The notes under the pieces are model-generated. The model had not been told where the DNA came from and made no database searches. It worked only from the letters and a program-made list of their open reading frames with translations. 64,000 bases of DNA, from the NCBI GenBank assembly GCA_029961685.1, contig JARWKL010000006.1, positions 8,128,748 through 8,192,747 of the forward strand. The letters run 5' to 3'. The stretch's first letter is position 1. Each line of letters begins with the position of its first letter. Source of the DNA: Aristolochia californica. Lineage: Eukaryota > Streptophyta > Magnoliopsida > Piperales > Aristolochiaceae. This document shows positions 46,471 to 55,760 of this stretch, piece after piece. Both the position numbers and the translations under genes were made by a program.

Positions 46471-46889
46471 CCAATTCTTCATATCCGAAGGTAGTAGAGA
46501 CTGATGCTTCCCATATAGGCTATGGTGGTATCTTAAAACAAAGAAATCCCACAGGTAAAGAAGAACTTGTTAGATTTACCTCTAGCAATTGGCATGATGC
46601 ACATATTAATTATTCTACAGTAAAACAAGAAATTTTGGCAATAATTAAGGGCATTCATAAATTCCAAGATGATTTATTAAATCAGAAATTCCTTTTAAGA
46701 GTTGATTGTTCAGCAGCCAAAACGATTCTTAAGAAGGATGTGAAGAATCTTACTTCCAAATAAATCTTTGCCAGATGGCAGGTGGAATTAAGCGCCTTTT
46801 ATTTTGATATAGAACATATCAAAGGAGAATTAAGCTCCTTACCTGATTTTCTAACCCGTGAATTTCTCCAAGGTCAAAATCATGTATAA
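46471..46889 (+). pseudogene. EPRV copy O: RNase H domain, one nonsense
   Basis: Follows RT in frame with VVETDASHIGYGG, SAAKTILKKDVKNLTSK, then TAA at 46761-46763 (Gln codon CAA in copy L). The rest, including LPDFLTREFLQGQ, continues in the same frame to TAA 46887-46889. A single C-to-T change therefore separates it from the open copy L domain. Confidence 0.9.
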
Positions 46890-48178
46890 CCCCGCAAGGG
46901 GCAATCCACTCCCAATGAGAGGACGTGGTAATCAAAAATCAAGAGGCCGAGGCCGAAAGAATCAAGAACAAGGAAATTCCTCCGACAAGAAAGGCAAAGC
47001 CGAAGTGTCGTATAAAGAGACAATTGAAGTCGAACCAGAGTATATTACTCTTTCGGATACGGAGACAATTTTATTCCTCAATAAAGAGGACCTTGAGGGT
47101 ACATTGGATTCCTGGGAGATGTTACAGAAATGGCTTGGAGAAGCCTACTGTCCCATCCGTGCAGGAAAATGATGGTATTCCTTTTAATCAATTTTGGTTC
47201 ATTTAAATTCAATAGCAGTGCATCATACACTGACCAATGTGGCTAAATGGGATAGCCCAAGAGCGTACAGCAAATGTACAATACAAAGATTTATGCATCC
47301 CTCAACTTGGGGAAAATTTGATTTAGCTAATGCAGCTAACCTTCCTAATGATAAGGAATTTAATTATTGGGATTATTTGGATTTTTGGTATAATACCTTT
47401 TATTACCAAAATCCTTCCCATAGACATTCATGGTTTTTCCAATGGGAAAAGAATGTTTTTCAGAGGTCCTTACCTCTACCAAGTTGGGTATTTTCCTGGT
47501 GGAACAAATTTGGGCCACCCATTTCGATCTTACCTGAGCCCATTAAGGCTTGTTTTGTCAAATGGACTCAATCCAGTCCTAAGCTTAAAGCTCTGAGTTA
47601 TGAAAAAACCCCAAAGCTGTGGGATAATCTTATCTTCTTTATGGTATTTTCTTTACCATGGATTTGGAGATGGGATTGTAGAACAGGCTTTAATGAAAAA
47701 AGCCTACCAGTATTAGTAAGAACATTTGATGTTCGTTGGTGAAAAAATTTCCCCAACATTGATACAAAAGTAGCAGAAATTAAGTCTGCTATCATGCAAA
47801 ATGAAAATAATCTTGGATTGCATCGCGTCCCGAAAGTCCATTATGACTCTGATAATTTATTTACCAGTTTCAAATCTCAATTAAAGAGTTTGATTCCAAA
47901 TATATCGAAAAAAGATATTATGAAAAAATTATTCGAATCAATGAAGGATTCTATGGCTACTAAGTGCAATGAAGGCACATCAGCTCACCCTACAGATGAC
48001 AACATGTCAGTTTCAGAACCATCCGTTGCAGATGATCAAGACATTGAGGACTTTACTAGTATAGAGCATGATGATAATGCTAATGAATTCTTACCAGATA
48101 GTTAGCCCCAAGAGGATCCTGACGAATATATCAATGCAATGATAGAGATGTTTAAATTAACATCTAAAGGCAAATAAT
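46882..48178 (+). pseudogene. EPRV copy O: ORF3, broken
   Basis: ATG 46882-46884 overlaps the ORF2 stop by 8 nt. Open to TGA 47170-47172 (CGA in copy U). A long open stretch follows (47194-47742) with RFMHPSTWGKFDL, WFFQWEKNVF, LPSWVFSWWNKFGPP and PWIWRWDC, ending at TGA 47740-47742 in RWWKNFPNID. The acidic tail (47794-48105) has its own TAG near 48103 and the native stop is at 48176-48178. Trp/Phe content is unusually high. Family not recognised. Confidence 0.87.
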
Positions 48179-48189
48179 TTTTGCAGGAA

Positions 48190-48543
48190 ATGACTATGAC
48201 AGATAAATCTGTTCTTGATTCGTCGGCCAAGTCCACCCAAAAGCTACAGAGGAAATCTTATCCTCCGGCCCACAGTTGGCCTATTTGTCATATCATGCCA
48301 GGCTCATACAGTATCTTTGGTCAGCCATTCTCTGTAAAGTCACATTCATGGGATGCCGCCAGTAGCCGCCTGCATAGGATAAGAGTAAAAGCTCTTCGTC
48401 AACAAAAGATGTTATGGGACCAAGCCCATCAAAGGTCTTGTCCTAATCTCAATCATGGAGATCCAGATGATAAAGATGATAAAGATGACTCATCCAAGAA
48501 TCTCAATTATAGAGATAATGACTCACAACCGCCTCAATTATAG
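48190..48543 (+). CDS. EPRV copy O: ORF4, open small basic protein (117 aa)
   Basis: Uninterrupted from ATG 48190 to TAG 48541-48543. It begins MTMTDKSVLDSSAKS and contains YPPAHSWPICHI, YSIFGQPFSVKSH, SRLHRIRVKALRQQK and LWDQAHQRS, then an Asp/Lys-rich and PPQ tail. I see no known domain; the Cys/His pair in WPICHI and the Arg-rich middle could suggest nucleic acid binding, but this is speculation. A splice-acceptor-like TTTTTGCAG ends 3 nt before the ATG. After it, 48544-48586 keeps part of the promoter-side hairpin before copy P begins. Confidence 0.65.
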   Translation: MTMTDKSVLDSSAKSTQKLQRKSYPPAHSWPICHIMPGSYSIFGQPFSVKSHSWDAASSRLHRIRVKALRQQKMLWDQAHQRSCPNLNHGDPDDKDDKDDSSKNLNYRDNDSQPPQL

Positions 48544-48586
48544 AGGATTACTTTTTTGTTTTAGTGGTGGATTTCAAATGGTTTCA

Positions 48587-49974
48587 AAATCCTTATGACT
48601 TATCTTCTCAAAAATTACCTTTATTGATGAACAATAAACAACTCATCAAACCACCTGTTCCCATTAGGAACTTTAGATTGGATAATAATTCTGAAGTTGC
48701 TGAGGAATTATTATCTTGGCTTGGACGATTGAATCTTTCTGAAGATCAACTCAAACAAGCCAAGGAAACCAAAGCTGCCGAGATTCTAAAAAGCATTCAA
48801 GTGCTAGAATCTCATGAAGATTCTTCTTCATCTCAAAATACTGAAGATTTAACTTCTTCAGCATACTCTGATTCTGATGTAGGTCAAGACTTGAATCTCA
48901 AAGATTTAGGTCTAACCAATGTTACACATATTGAAGAAATTCTTCAAGAAATGATTCAAGACCCGAGTATCCAAAAATTAGATTATGATAAAAAAATCTA
49001 CTAGGCGTTGGGATCTAAATCACAAACTTTATTACCATAGGCCTACACTACAGGACCTATTGTATGAAGAGAATGTGTATTTAGATAAAAAAGCTTATGA
49101 TGGCAAATCCATTTATGAATGGAAAATAGATGGATTATTTGACTATCAGATATTGAAACATTGTCGCTGAATGCTTATGTATTGTACAATCTGTTGATAA
49201 CATAAGAATTCCGATCAAGGAATTGCAGAAATGCTTACTGTAGGGTTTTCTGGAGCGCTCAAAGGTTGGTGGGATAATATCCTCACCCTTGAACAACATC
49301 AGGAAATTTATAATTCAAAAAAGGTTATCAAAACTGAATCTGACCAAGCCTACCTCGGTGAGGACGATGCAGTTTAAACCCTAATTTCCTGTATTGTTCA
49401 TCATTTCATTTTAAATTTAACTTCCCAATCAAATAAGGGAAGAGAGGTTTTGAAAAATCTTAGGTGTCGAACACTTAGCCATTTTAGATGGTATAAGGAT
49501 GTTTTCCTCGCTAAGGTTATGCAAAGACCAGATGCCAATAATGAATATTGGAAAGCTAAATTTATTGATAGATTACCTACTCTTTTTGCCAGCAAGGTAA
49601 GAAAAAGGTTAGGTAATGAGGTAGGAATTATAAACTACCATCAATATACATATGGTCTCCTTATTAGTGCTATCATCCAAGAAGGATTGACCTTATGTAA
49701 TGATTTAAAGCTTCAAGCTCAGCTTAAAAATCAAAATCTTGCTGGTAAGCGTGAGCTTGGTGAATTCTGTGAACAATTTTCTTGTGACACAGGACCACCA
49801 CCTTCCAATCAAAGGAAGGGAAAAGGTAAAGTCTCTCATTCTAAGAGATAGGAACCCTACTCACACCAGAGTAAGAGATATCCAAAATGACAGTCTCATC
49901 ATGAACCTAGGAGACCTCCTCCTCGTCAGAGACCACCTCCTAGACGCAATCCTCCAGACAAAAAGAAAATTGAC
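48587..49974 (+). pseudogene. EPRV copy P: ORF2 coat protein, N-terminal third lost
   Basis: Starts at the NPYDLSSQKLPLLMNN block, joined to the end of copy O through a shared TCAAAATCC (48584-48592). Breaks are an extra A near 48990, TGA near 49168, adjoining stops near 49194, and TAA near 49375. The 49450-49851 stretch is open, with RCRTLSHFRWYKDVF and EYWKAKFIDRLPTLFASK. The basic tail is shifted. Confidence 0.9.
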
Positions 49975-50204
49975 TGTTATCAATGTGGTAAATTAGGCCA
50001 CTATTCAAATAGATGCAAAACCAAAGAGAAACTTAACCAACTTCAGATTGATGAAGGTTTGAGAATCCAATTGGCTAAAATTCTCTTAAATTCTGATTCT
50101 GGGGATGATATTGATTATGCTTCATCCAGCCAATCAGAAGAAGACCAAGATCGTAGTTGTTCTCATCTACAATCTGTGGCACAAATGAATCAGATTAATG
50201 TTCT
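49975..50204 (+). pseudogene. EPRV copy P: zinc knuckle and linker start
   Basis: Intact CCHC knuckle CYQCGKLGHYSNRC (49975-50016), with Lys changed to Gln, then the linker beginning LRIQLAKILLNSDS in an open frame until about 50204, where a pyrimidine array takes over after the QMNQINVL block. Confidence 0.88.
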
Positions 50205-50343
50205 TTTGCCCTTTCTATTTTCTTTCCTTTTTCTTTCTTCTTTCTTTCTATCATTTTTCCTTTATTTATTTCTTTCTTCTTCCATTTTTTTATCTTTCTT
50301 TCTTTGCTTTGGTCTTTATATCTTTCTTTCTTTCTTTCAATCT

Positions 50344-50399
<56 letters not shown>

Positions 50400-51595
50400 G
50401 TTTCTTTCTTTCTTTCATTCTTCTTTCTATCTTTAGTTTTTGCTTCTTTCTTTAATCTTTCTTGTTTCTTTCCTTATTGATTCTTGCTTTTCTCTTCTTT
50501 CATCTTTTTCTTTTGTCTTTCTTTCTTTCGTTCTTCTTTCCTTCTTTCATTTTCTTTCTTTATTTTTGTCTTCTTTCTTTCTTCCTTACTTCTTGTGTCT
50601 TTCTTGTTTAATTTTATCTTTCTTTCATTCTTGTTTCTTGCTTTTTTGTTTTTTTTATTTCCTGATTATTTTTTTTCTATCTTCCTATTTATCTACGAAT
50701 CTCTCTTTTTTTCTTCTTTCTTTAATCCTTTGGTCTGACTACCCTAACCATGGCGGAATATTTTCGGGATGTTAATGAACAAGACGTACTTCTATTTATC
50801 GACAATATCTTTCGTTTCATTCAAGCAGGATCAGAAGTATCCGCCCAATTAGGTGGAATGCCTTCCTTATTTATTTTTTTCTTTCTTAACCTTTCTTGTT
50901 TCTTTCTTGCTATAATTTTTCCTTTTTTTCTTTCATTTTTTTGTTTTTGTGTTCCTTCTTTCTTCCTTCCTTTCTATTTCATTTTCTTTCTTTATTTCTT
51001 CTTTCTTTCTTACTCTATCTTCGGACTTATTTGTTTGTGTCTTTCTATCGTGATTCTTTCTTTGTTCTCCTTTTCTCGTTTCTAATTTCTTTCTATGTGC
51101 CTTTTTTATTTGTTCTTTCTTGTTTTTTTCATTCTTTCTTGTTTTTCCTTTCTTCTTTTATTCTTTCTTTATTTCTTGTTCTTTCTTTTATTCTTTCTGG
51201 TTTCTTTCTTCCATGTTTCTTTTTTTATATTTTTCATTATTTCTCCCTTTCTATTTTCTTTCCTTTTCTTTCTTCTTTCTATCTATCATTTTTTTGCTTT
51301 ATTTATTTCTTTCTTCTTCCATTTTTTTTATCTTTCTTTCTTTTTTTGGACTTTATATCTTCCTTTCTTTCTTTCTTTCTTTCTGTCTTCTTTCTTTCTA
51401 GTTTCTTTCTTTCTTCCATTCTTCTTTCTATCTTTATTTATTGTTTCTTTCTTTTTTTTTCAGATATTTTTTGTTGCTTTATTTCATTGTTTATGTTTCT
51501 TTCATTCTTTTTTCCTTGTTTCTTTCTTCAGTATTTCTTTCTTCCTCTCTTTTCCCTTCTTTCTTGTTTATTTTTATCTATCTTTCTACCTTAGA
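50205..51595. repeat. CTTT pyrimidine array Q
   Basis: About 1.4 kb of pyrimidine on the plus strand, interrupted by a plastid DNA insertion at 50731-50864. The flanks align base by base with array G (TTTCTTTAATCCTT at 23805-23817, CTTACTCTATCTTCGGAC near 51010 and 23985). A near-perfect CTTT run occurs at 50340-50400. Confidence 0.95.
50731..50864 (+). pseudogene. atpB: Nuclear copy of plastid atpB (ATP synthase beta), 134-bp fragment
   Basis: The translation contains [19 protein letters not shown] and [12 protein letters not shown], the nucleotide-binding region of plastid ATP synthase subunit beta (the form [11 protein letters not shown] is the plastid one; the mitochondrial protein differs). 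Near the 3' end several codons differ from the usual plastid sequence (QLGG for LLGR). There is no start, end or promoter, so this is a NUPT (nuclear plastid DNA), not a gene. It is flanked by CCTT on both sides, and paralogous arrays have an empty site. Confidence 0.92.
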
Positions 51596-51623
51596 AATCC
51601 ACCAATAAGCACAAGATAAGCCT
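51596..51623 (-). other. EPRV copy R: trailer after ORF4
   Basis: Short piece downstream of ORF4 of copy R, joined to the pyrimidine array near 51595. The hairpin, TATA box and primer site seen after ORF4 in copies F and U are missing here. Confidence 0.6.
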
Positions 51624-51920
51624 CTATGATTGAGGCGGTTGAGACAAGACACCTCCATTATTGAGGTTAGCTGGATTGCTTTCTCCATTATTGAGAAGGG
51701 AAAGAGACCTTTGATGTGCTTGGGCCCGGAGAATCTTTCTTTTCTTCAATGCATTAATCCTTACACAAGCAAGACGGCTACTTTCTTCAATCCACTTATG
51801 TGATTTGATGGAAAATGGCCGACCAAATACACTGTAGGTGCTTGGATTGATGTGACAAATAGGCCAGTTGTGGGCAGGAGGATAAGATTTCCTCTGTTGA
51901 TTTTGGACGGACTTTGACAT
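51624..51920 (-). CDS. EPRV copy R: ORF4, open small basic protein (98 aa)
   Basis: Minus-strand ORF, ATG 51918-51920 to stop 51624-51626, with no interruption. It begins MSKSVQNQQRKSYPPAHNW, followed by PICHINPSTYSVFGRPFSIK, and LRAQAHQRS. It is clearly homologous to ORF4 of copies O and U, but more diverged and shorter at the N-terminus, where the MTMTD segment is absent. The sequence TTCTTTGCAG precedes the ATG by one base. Confidence 0.65.
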   Translation of the reverse strand: MSKSVQNQQRKSYPPAHNWPICHINPSTYSVFGRPFSIKSHKWIEESSRLACVRINALKKRKILRAQAHQRSLSLLNNGESNPANLNNGGVLSQPPQS

Positions 51921-51936
51921 CCTGCAAAGAATAAAG

Positions 51937-53221
51937 CTATTTCTTTTTAGACTTTGATTCCAGAAGATGAATCATTGTCTCCAAATAATCCACCATCTTG
52001 GGTTCATCATCAATCGGCTGACTCTCTGGTAATGAATCAGCAAGATCATCATTATTATCTTCTTCAATGCTGTATTCAGCAACAGATGGTTCTAATATTG
52101 ACATACTGTCTTCTGCAGGCCGAGAGGAAGATGGTGTGCTCTCATTGCACAAATACACAATAGAACCCTTCATTGATTCTAAGAGTTTGTTCATTAAGTT
52201 TGCTTCCGAGATATTCGGATATTTAACTCTTAATTGAGTCTTGAAATTGCTGAATAAATTTTTGGGGTCGTAATGGACCTCCAGCACTTTATGTAATCCA
52301 AGTGTGTTCTCATTTGTGAGAATAACAGACTTAATTTATGCATTTTTTTATCAATATTGGGAAAATTCTTCCACCATCGAACATGAAAAGTCCGAAGTAA
52401 AATTGGAAGGGCTTCTTCAATAAAGCCTGATCTACAGTCCCATCTCCAGATCCATGGTATCAAAAATATCATGAAGAAGATAAACAGGTCTGCATCATTG
52501 GGTATCTTACCCAGAGCTTTTAGCTCAGGACTGGATTTAGTCCATAAATTAAATTGAACCTCTATGGGCTCAGGTAATATGGTGATGGGCTGCCCAAATT
52601 TGATCCACCAGTTGAAAACCCAATTGGGTAAAGGTAATGACCTTTTGAAGACATCCTTACTCCATGGAAAGAACTAGGAATGTTGATGTGAGGGATTCTA
52701 GTAATAAAAAGTATTAGACCAAGCATCAATATAATCCCAATAATTGAATTCCTTATCATTAGGAAGGGCTACAGATTTAGCCAGTTCAAATTTTCCCCAT
52801 CTCAAAGGATGCTTAAATTTCTGAATCATACACTTACTGTACGCTCTTGGGCTATCCCATTTAGCCACATTGGATAGTGTATGATGCACTGCAATTGCAT
52901 TGGTATGAACCAAAATGGATTCAAATGAATACCATTGTTTTCCTGCTCTAATGGGATAGTAGGCTTCTCCAAGCTTTTTTTGTAACATCTCCCACGAACT
53001 CAGGGTACCATCTAATCCTCTTTATTGAGGATCAAAATTATTTCCTGATCAGGAAGAGTAATATACTCTGGTTCTAATTTGAGTGTCTCTTTATATGACA
53101 CATGGGCTTTACCCTTATTATTTGAGGAATTTCCTCTTCCTTGATTCTTTCGGCCTCATCCTCTTGATGTGGAACCCCTTCCTCTCACTAGGAGTGGGTT
53201 ACCCCTACTGGGGTTAACCAT
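51937..53221 (-). pseudogene. EPRV copy R: ORF3, broken and diverged
   Basis: ATG 53219-53221, overlapping the ORF2 stop (53214-53216) by 8 nt. Readable parts are the Arg/Gly-rich start, KLGEAYYPIRAGKQWYSFES (the position that is TGA in three other copies), PWIWRWDC (52230-52472 frame) and the acidic tail 51937-52287 (SLPESQPIDDEPK). Frameshifts lie near 53030, 52690 and 52300. It is more diverged in residues than the other copies. Function unknown. Confidence 0.83.
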
Positions 53222-53740
53222 GATTTGAATCCTGAAGAAATTCACGGGTTAGGAAATCCGGTAGGGAGTTCAATTCTCCTTCAATATCAAAATCAAAGGC
53301 ACTCAATTCCACCTGTCATCTGGCAAAGATTTGTTTGGAAGTAAGATTCTTCACATCCTTTTTAAGAATTGATTTAGCTGCAGAACATTCAACTCTCAAA
53401 AGAAATTGCTAATTTAATAACTGATCTTGAAATTTATTAATGCACTTAATTATTGCAAGAATTTCTTGTTTTATTGTGGAATAATTAATCTGTGCATCAT
53501 GCCAATTACCAGATGTAAATCTATCAAGTTCTTCTTTACCAACTAGATTAACTTGTTTCAAAATGCCACCAGATCCAATATGGGAAACATCTGTCTTGAC
53601 GACCTTCGGATAGGAAGGATTGGTAAGGTTAAGACAAGGGACTTGTATAACCTTTCTTTTAATTACTTGAACTGCTTGAGTATGTTTAGCGGTCCATGAC
53701 TCAGGATTCTTTCTGAGTCATTTGTGTAATATTACTGAAT
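53214..53740 (-). pseudogene. EPRV copy R: RNase H domain
   Basis: Minus-strand RNase H with a VVKTDVSHIGSGG-like block (the usual DAS motif reads DVS) and an ELNSLPDFLTREFL end. Several stops and small deletions lie between 53300 and 53700, including one in QLSSFDFDIE where a few codons are missing. Completes ORF2 of this copy. Confidence 0.85.
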
Positions 53741-54640
53741 CTTGAGCAAGATTTGGATAGTAGTCAGCAATATAATTTAGACTTCCTAGAAATCTCTGAA
53801 GTTGAGTTTTTTCCAAGATTTCATTGGGTTTGGATGCAAACTCAATGCTTCTATCAATGGGAACTATTTTTCCCTTGTGAATATTATGACCTAAAAATCT
53901 AACAGAGGTCTGAAACAATTTCATTTTGGGAGCTGATATTACCAATCCATGTTTTCTAATAACTATTTTGAAAACATTTAAATGCTTAAAATGAGCATTA
54001 ATGGATTTGAATAAACTAATATGTCATCATGTAAACAATGGTAAATTCAGAATAAGAGGCAAAAATATCATTCGTGATATTCTAAAATTCAGATGGAGCA
54101 TTCTTCAAACCAAAAGGCATAACATTCCATTCAAAATGTCCAGAAGGGACAGTGAATGCAGTTTTATATTTATCCTTTTCATTGATTTGAATTTGCCAAT
54201 ATCCAGATTTCAAATCAAATTTTGAAAAGACTTTAGCATAAAACAATTTGTCTAATAAATTTTTTTTGTTTGGAATTGGATATCTGATCCATTTCAAACA
54301 ATCATTGAGTGGTTTATAATTAACCACTAATCGAGGAACTCGTTCCTTTTCTGCATTTTTATTGACATAAAAAGTAGTACAACTCCATGGGGAGCAGGAT
54401 TTTCTAATTAATTTTTTATCCAAAAGATTTTGGATTTCTTTCTTGCATAGGTCTTGAAAAGTATGTTTCATTTCGCTAGGCCTAGCTTTGGTGGGAATGT
54501 TCCTTTCATTAAACCCATCAATATAGGGTAAAGACACAATATATTTATGTCTATCCCAAAATGTTGTAGAAATATCGCTAGAAATTTCTGTAGAAAAAAA
54601 TTTATGAAGAGAACTAATTTTCTCTTTAATGTATGTAGTT
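53741..54640 (-). pseudogene. EPRV copy R: reverse transcriptase, frameshift at the active site
   Basis: The N-terminal RT is open in 54082-54831: SLPYIDGFNERNIPTKARPS, FYVNKNAEKE, FDLKSGYWQIQI, MPFGLKNAPSEF. One base is missing inside the YIDD codons (about 54020-54035), so the catalytic motif is frameshifted. The connection (53718-53945) with RFLGSLNYIADYYPN is readable. Diagnostic substitutions relative to the other copies are common. Confidence 0.9.
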
Positions 54641-55180
54641 TCCAATTGCTTTTGTAGATTTAGAAATTGAATTTCTTTATGCAGGAAACTAATTTGGTTT
54701 ACTTTAATATTTCTCAATTCAGAAATCTCTTTTATAAAACTTACTTTTGGTTGAGATTTGAAAGAGAAATATATTGATTTTTTATTAACCTCTCCAAGGA
54801 TTCCTTGGTTATCAATGCCTTTAATTGGCATAATTTTTTTCCAAAAATGGAGTGCCTAATATGACTTGTTGAGTCATATCTTTGACTAATAGAAAATATG
54901 TAGTTATGCACTGATCATTAGTGCAGATAGAGGCATTGTTTAATTTATATTTCATTTTCATTTTCTTGCCCTCTGCATTGGCCAACGATTGGGTTGTTTT
55001 TTCAAAATACTGGGTTGGGATTAGCCCTTCTTGGATATAGCTTAAATTTGCTCCATTATTGATCAGAGTTGTCAAATGGGGAATGACAAAGTTCTAATCG
55101 ATAACCAAATTAATTTTGGTATGCCACTTTTGATGAGTGACTTTGGTGATTTGATACAGAAAACTATCATCTGATGTTTT
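54641..55180 (-). pseudogene. EPRV copy R: aspartic protease, catalytic Asp codon changed
   Basis: Open parts 54821-55075 and the end of the 54082-54831 frame. The motif reads LINNGANLSYIQ where other copies have LIDSGADLNCIQ, so the catalytic Asp-Ser-Gly is Asn-Asn-Gly. ILGTPFLEK-type and SFLHKEIQFL blocks follow. The gene is broken and the active site lost. Confidence 0.87.
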
Positions 55181-55760
55181 CTCCTATTTTTCAATTTGTT
55201 GTTCAAGATTTTTATACAAAAAATTTAACTCTTTTAGTTCAAGCTTGATATCTTTAATTTCTCCTTGTGAAGTATTTAGAGAGACTGGTTGTTTTAAAGA
55301 AGTAGATTCTTCATAACGATCTTGTTTTGAAGAAGTAGATTCTTCATAACGACCTTGTTTTGAAGAAGTAGATTCTTCGTAACGACTTACCACTTCTTTC
55401 AAAGAATAGGGTTTGACCCCTTGGCTATTCTTTGAAGATTTTTCAAGATATTCTTTTATTAAATATCTTTTCCTCAAGGGATCTTCTTCTAGATCAATGT
55501 TCTCAAGTAAAACTTGTTGATCAGAAGTAAGAACATTAATCTGATGTATTTGTGCCACAGATTTGAGATGAGAACAACTACAATTGTGGTCTTCTTCTGA
55601 TTGAGGATTGGTAGGAATAGTCATCCCCTGAATCAGAATTTAAGAGAATTTTAGCCAACTGAAGTCTTAATCCTTCATCTATTTCAAGTTGGTTAATTTT
55701 CTCCTTTGTCTTGCATCGATTTGAATAGTGGCCTAATTTTCACATTTATAACAAACACTT
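55181..55760 (-). pseudogene. EPRV copy R: linker with 11-residue triplication, broken zinc knuckle
   Basis: The linker is open over 55184-55624. A 33-bp unit encoding RYEESTSSKQ plus one residue is present three times (about 55289-55387), where other copies have one. The knuckle (about 55713-55755) loses one base after CYKC, shifting the frame before the His. The coiled-coil-like Lys/Glu part is at the protease side. Confidence 0.87.

Noticed and set aside
48105..48192. ORF3-ORF4 fusion by stop readthrough in copy O
   Set aside because: ORF4 is in frame with ORF3 only in copy O; in copies F and U the frames differ, so readthrough cannot be the general mechanism.
41265..48543. LTR retrotransposon with RT, protease and RNase H
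   Set aside because: There is no integrase and no LTR, and a movement protein plus intergenic tRNA-Met primer site are present, which fits a pararetrovirus. True gypsy pieces are only at 34.6-36.0 kb.
50731..50864. Functional ATP synthase beta gene or mitochondrial ATP2 fragment
   Set aside because: Only 134 bp remain, with no ends; the residues [12 protein letters not shown] fit the plastid protein and not the mitochondrial one.
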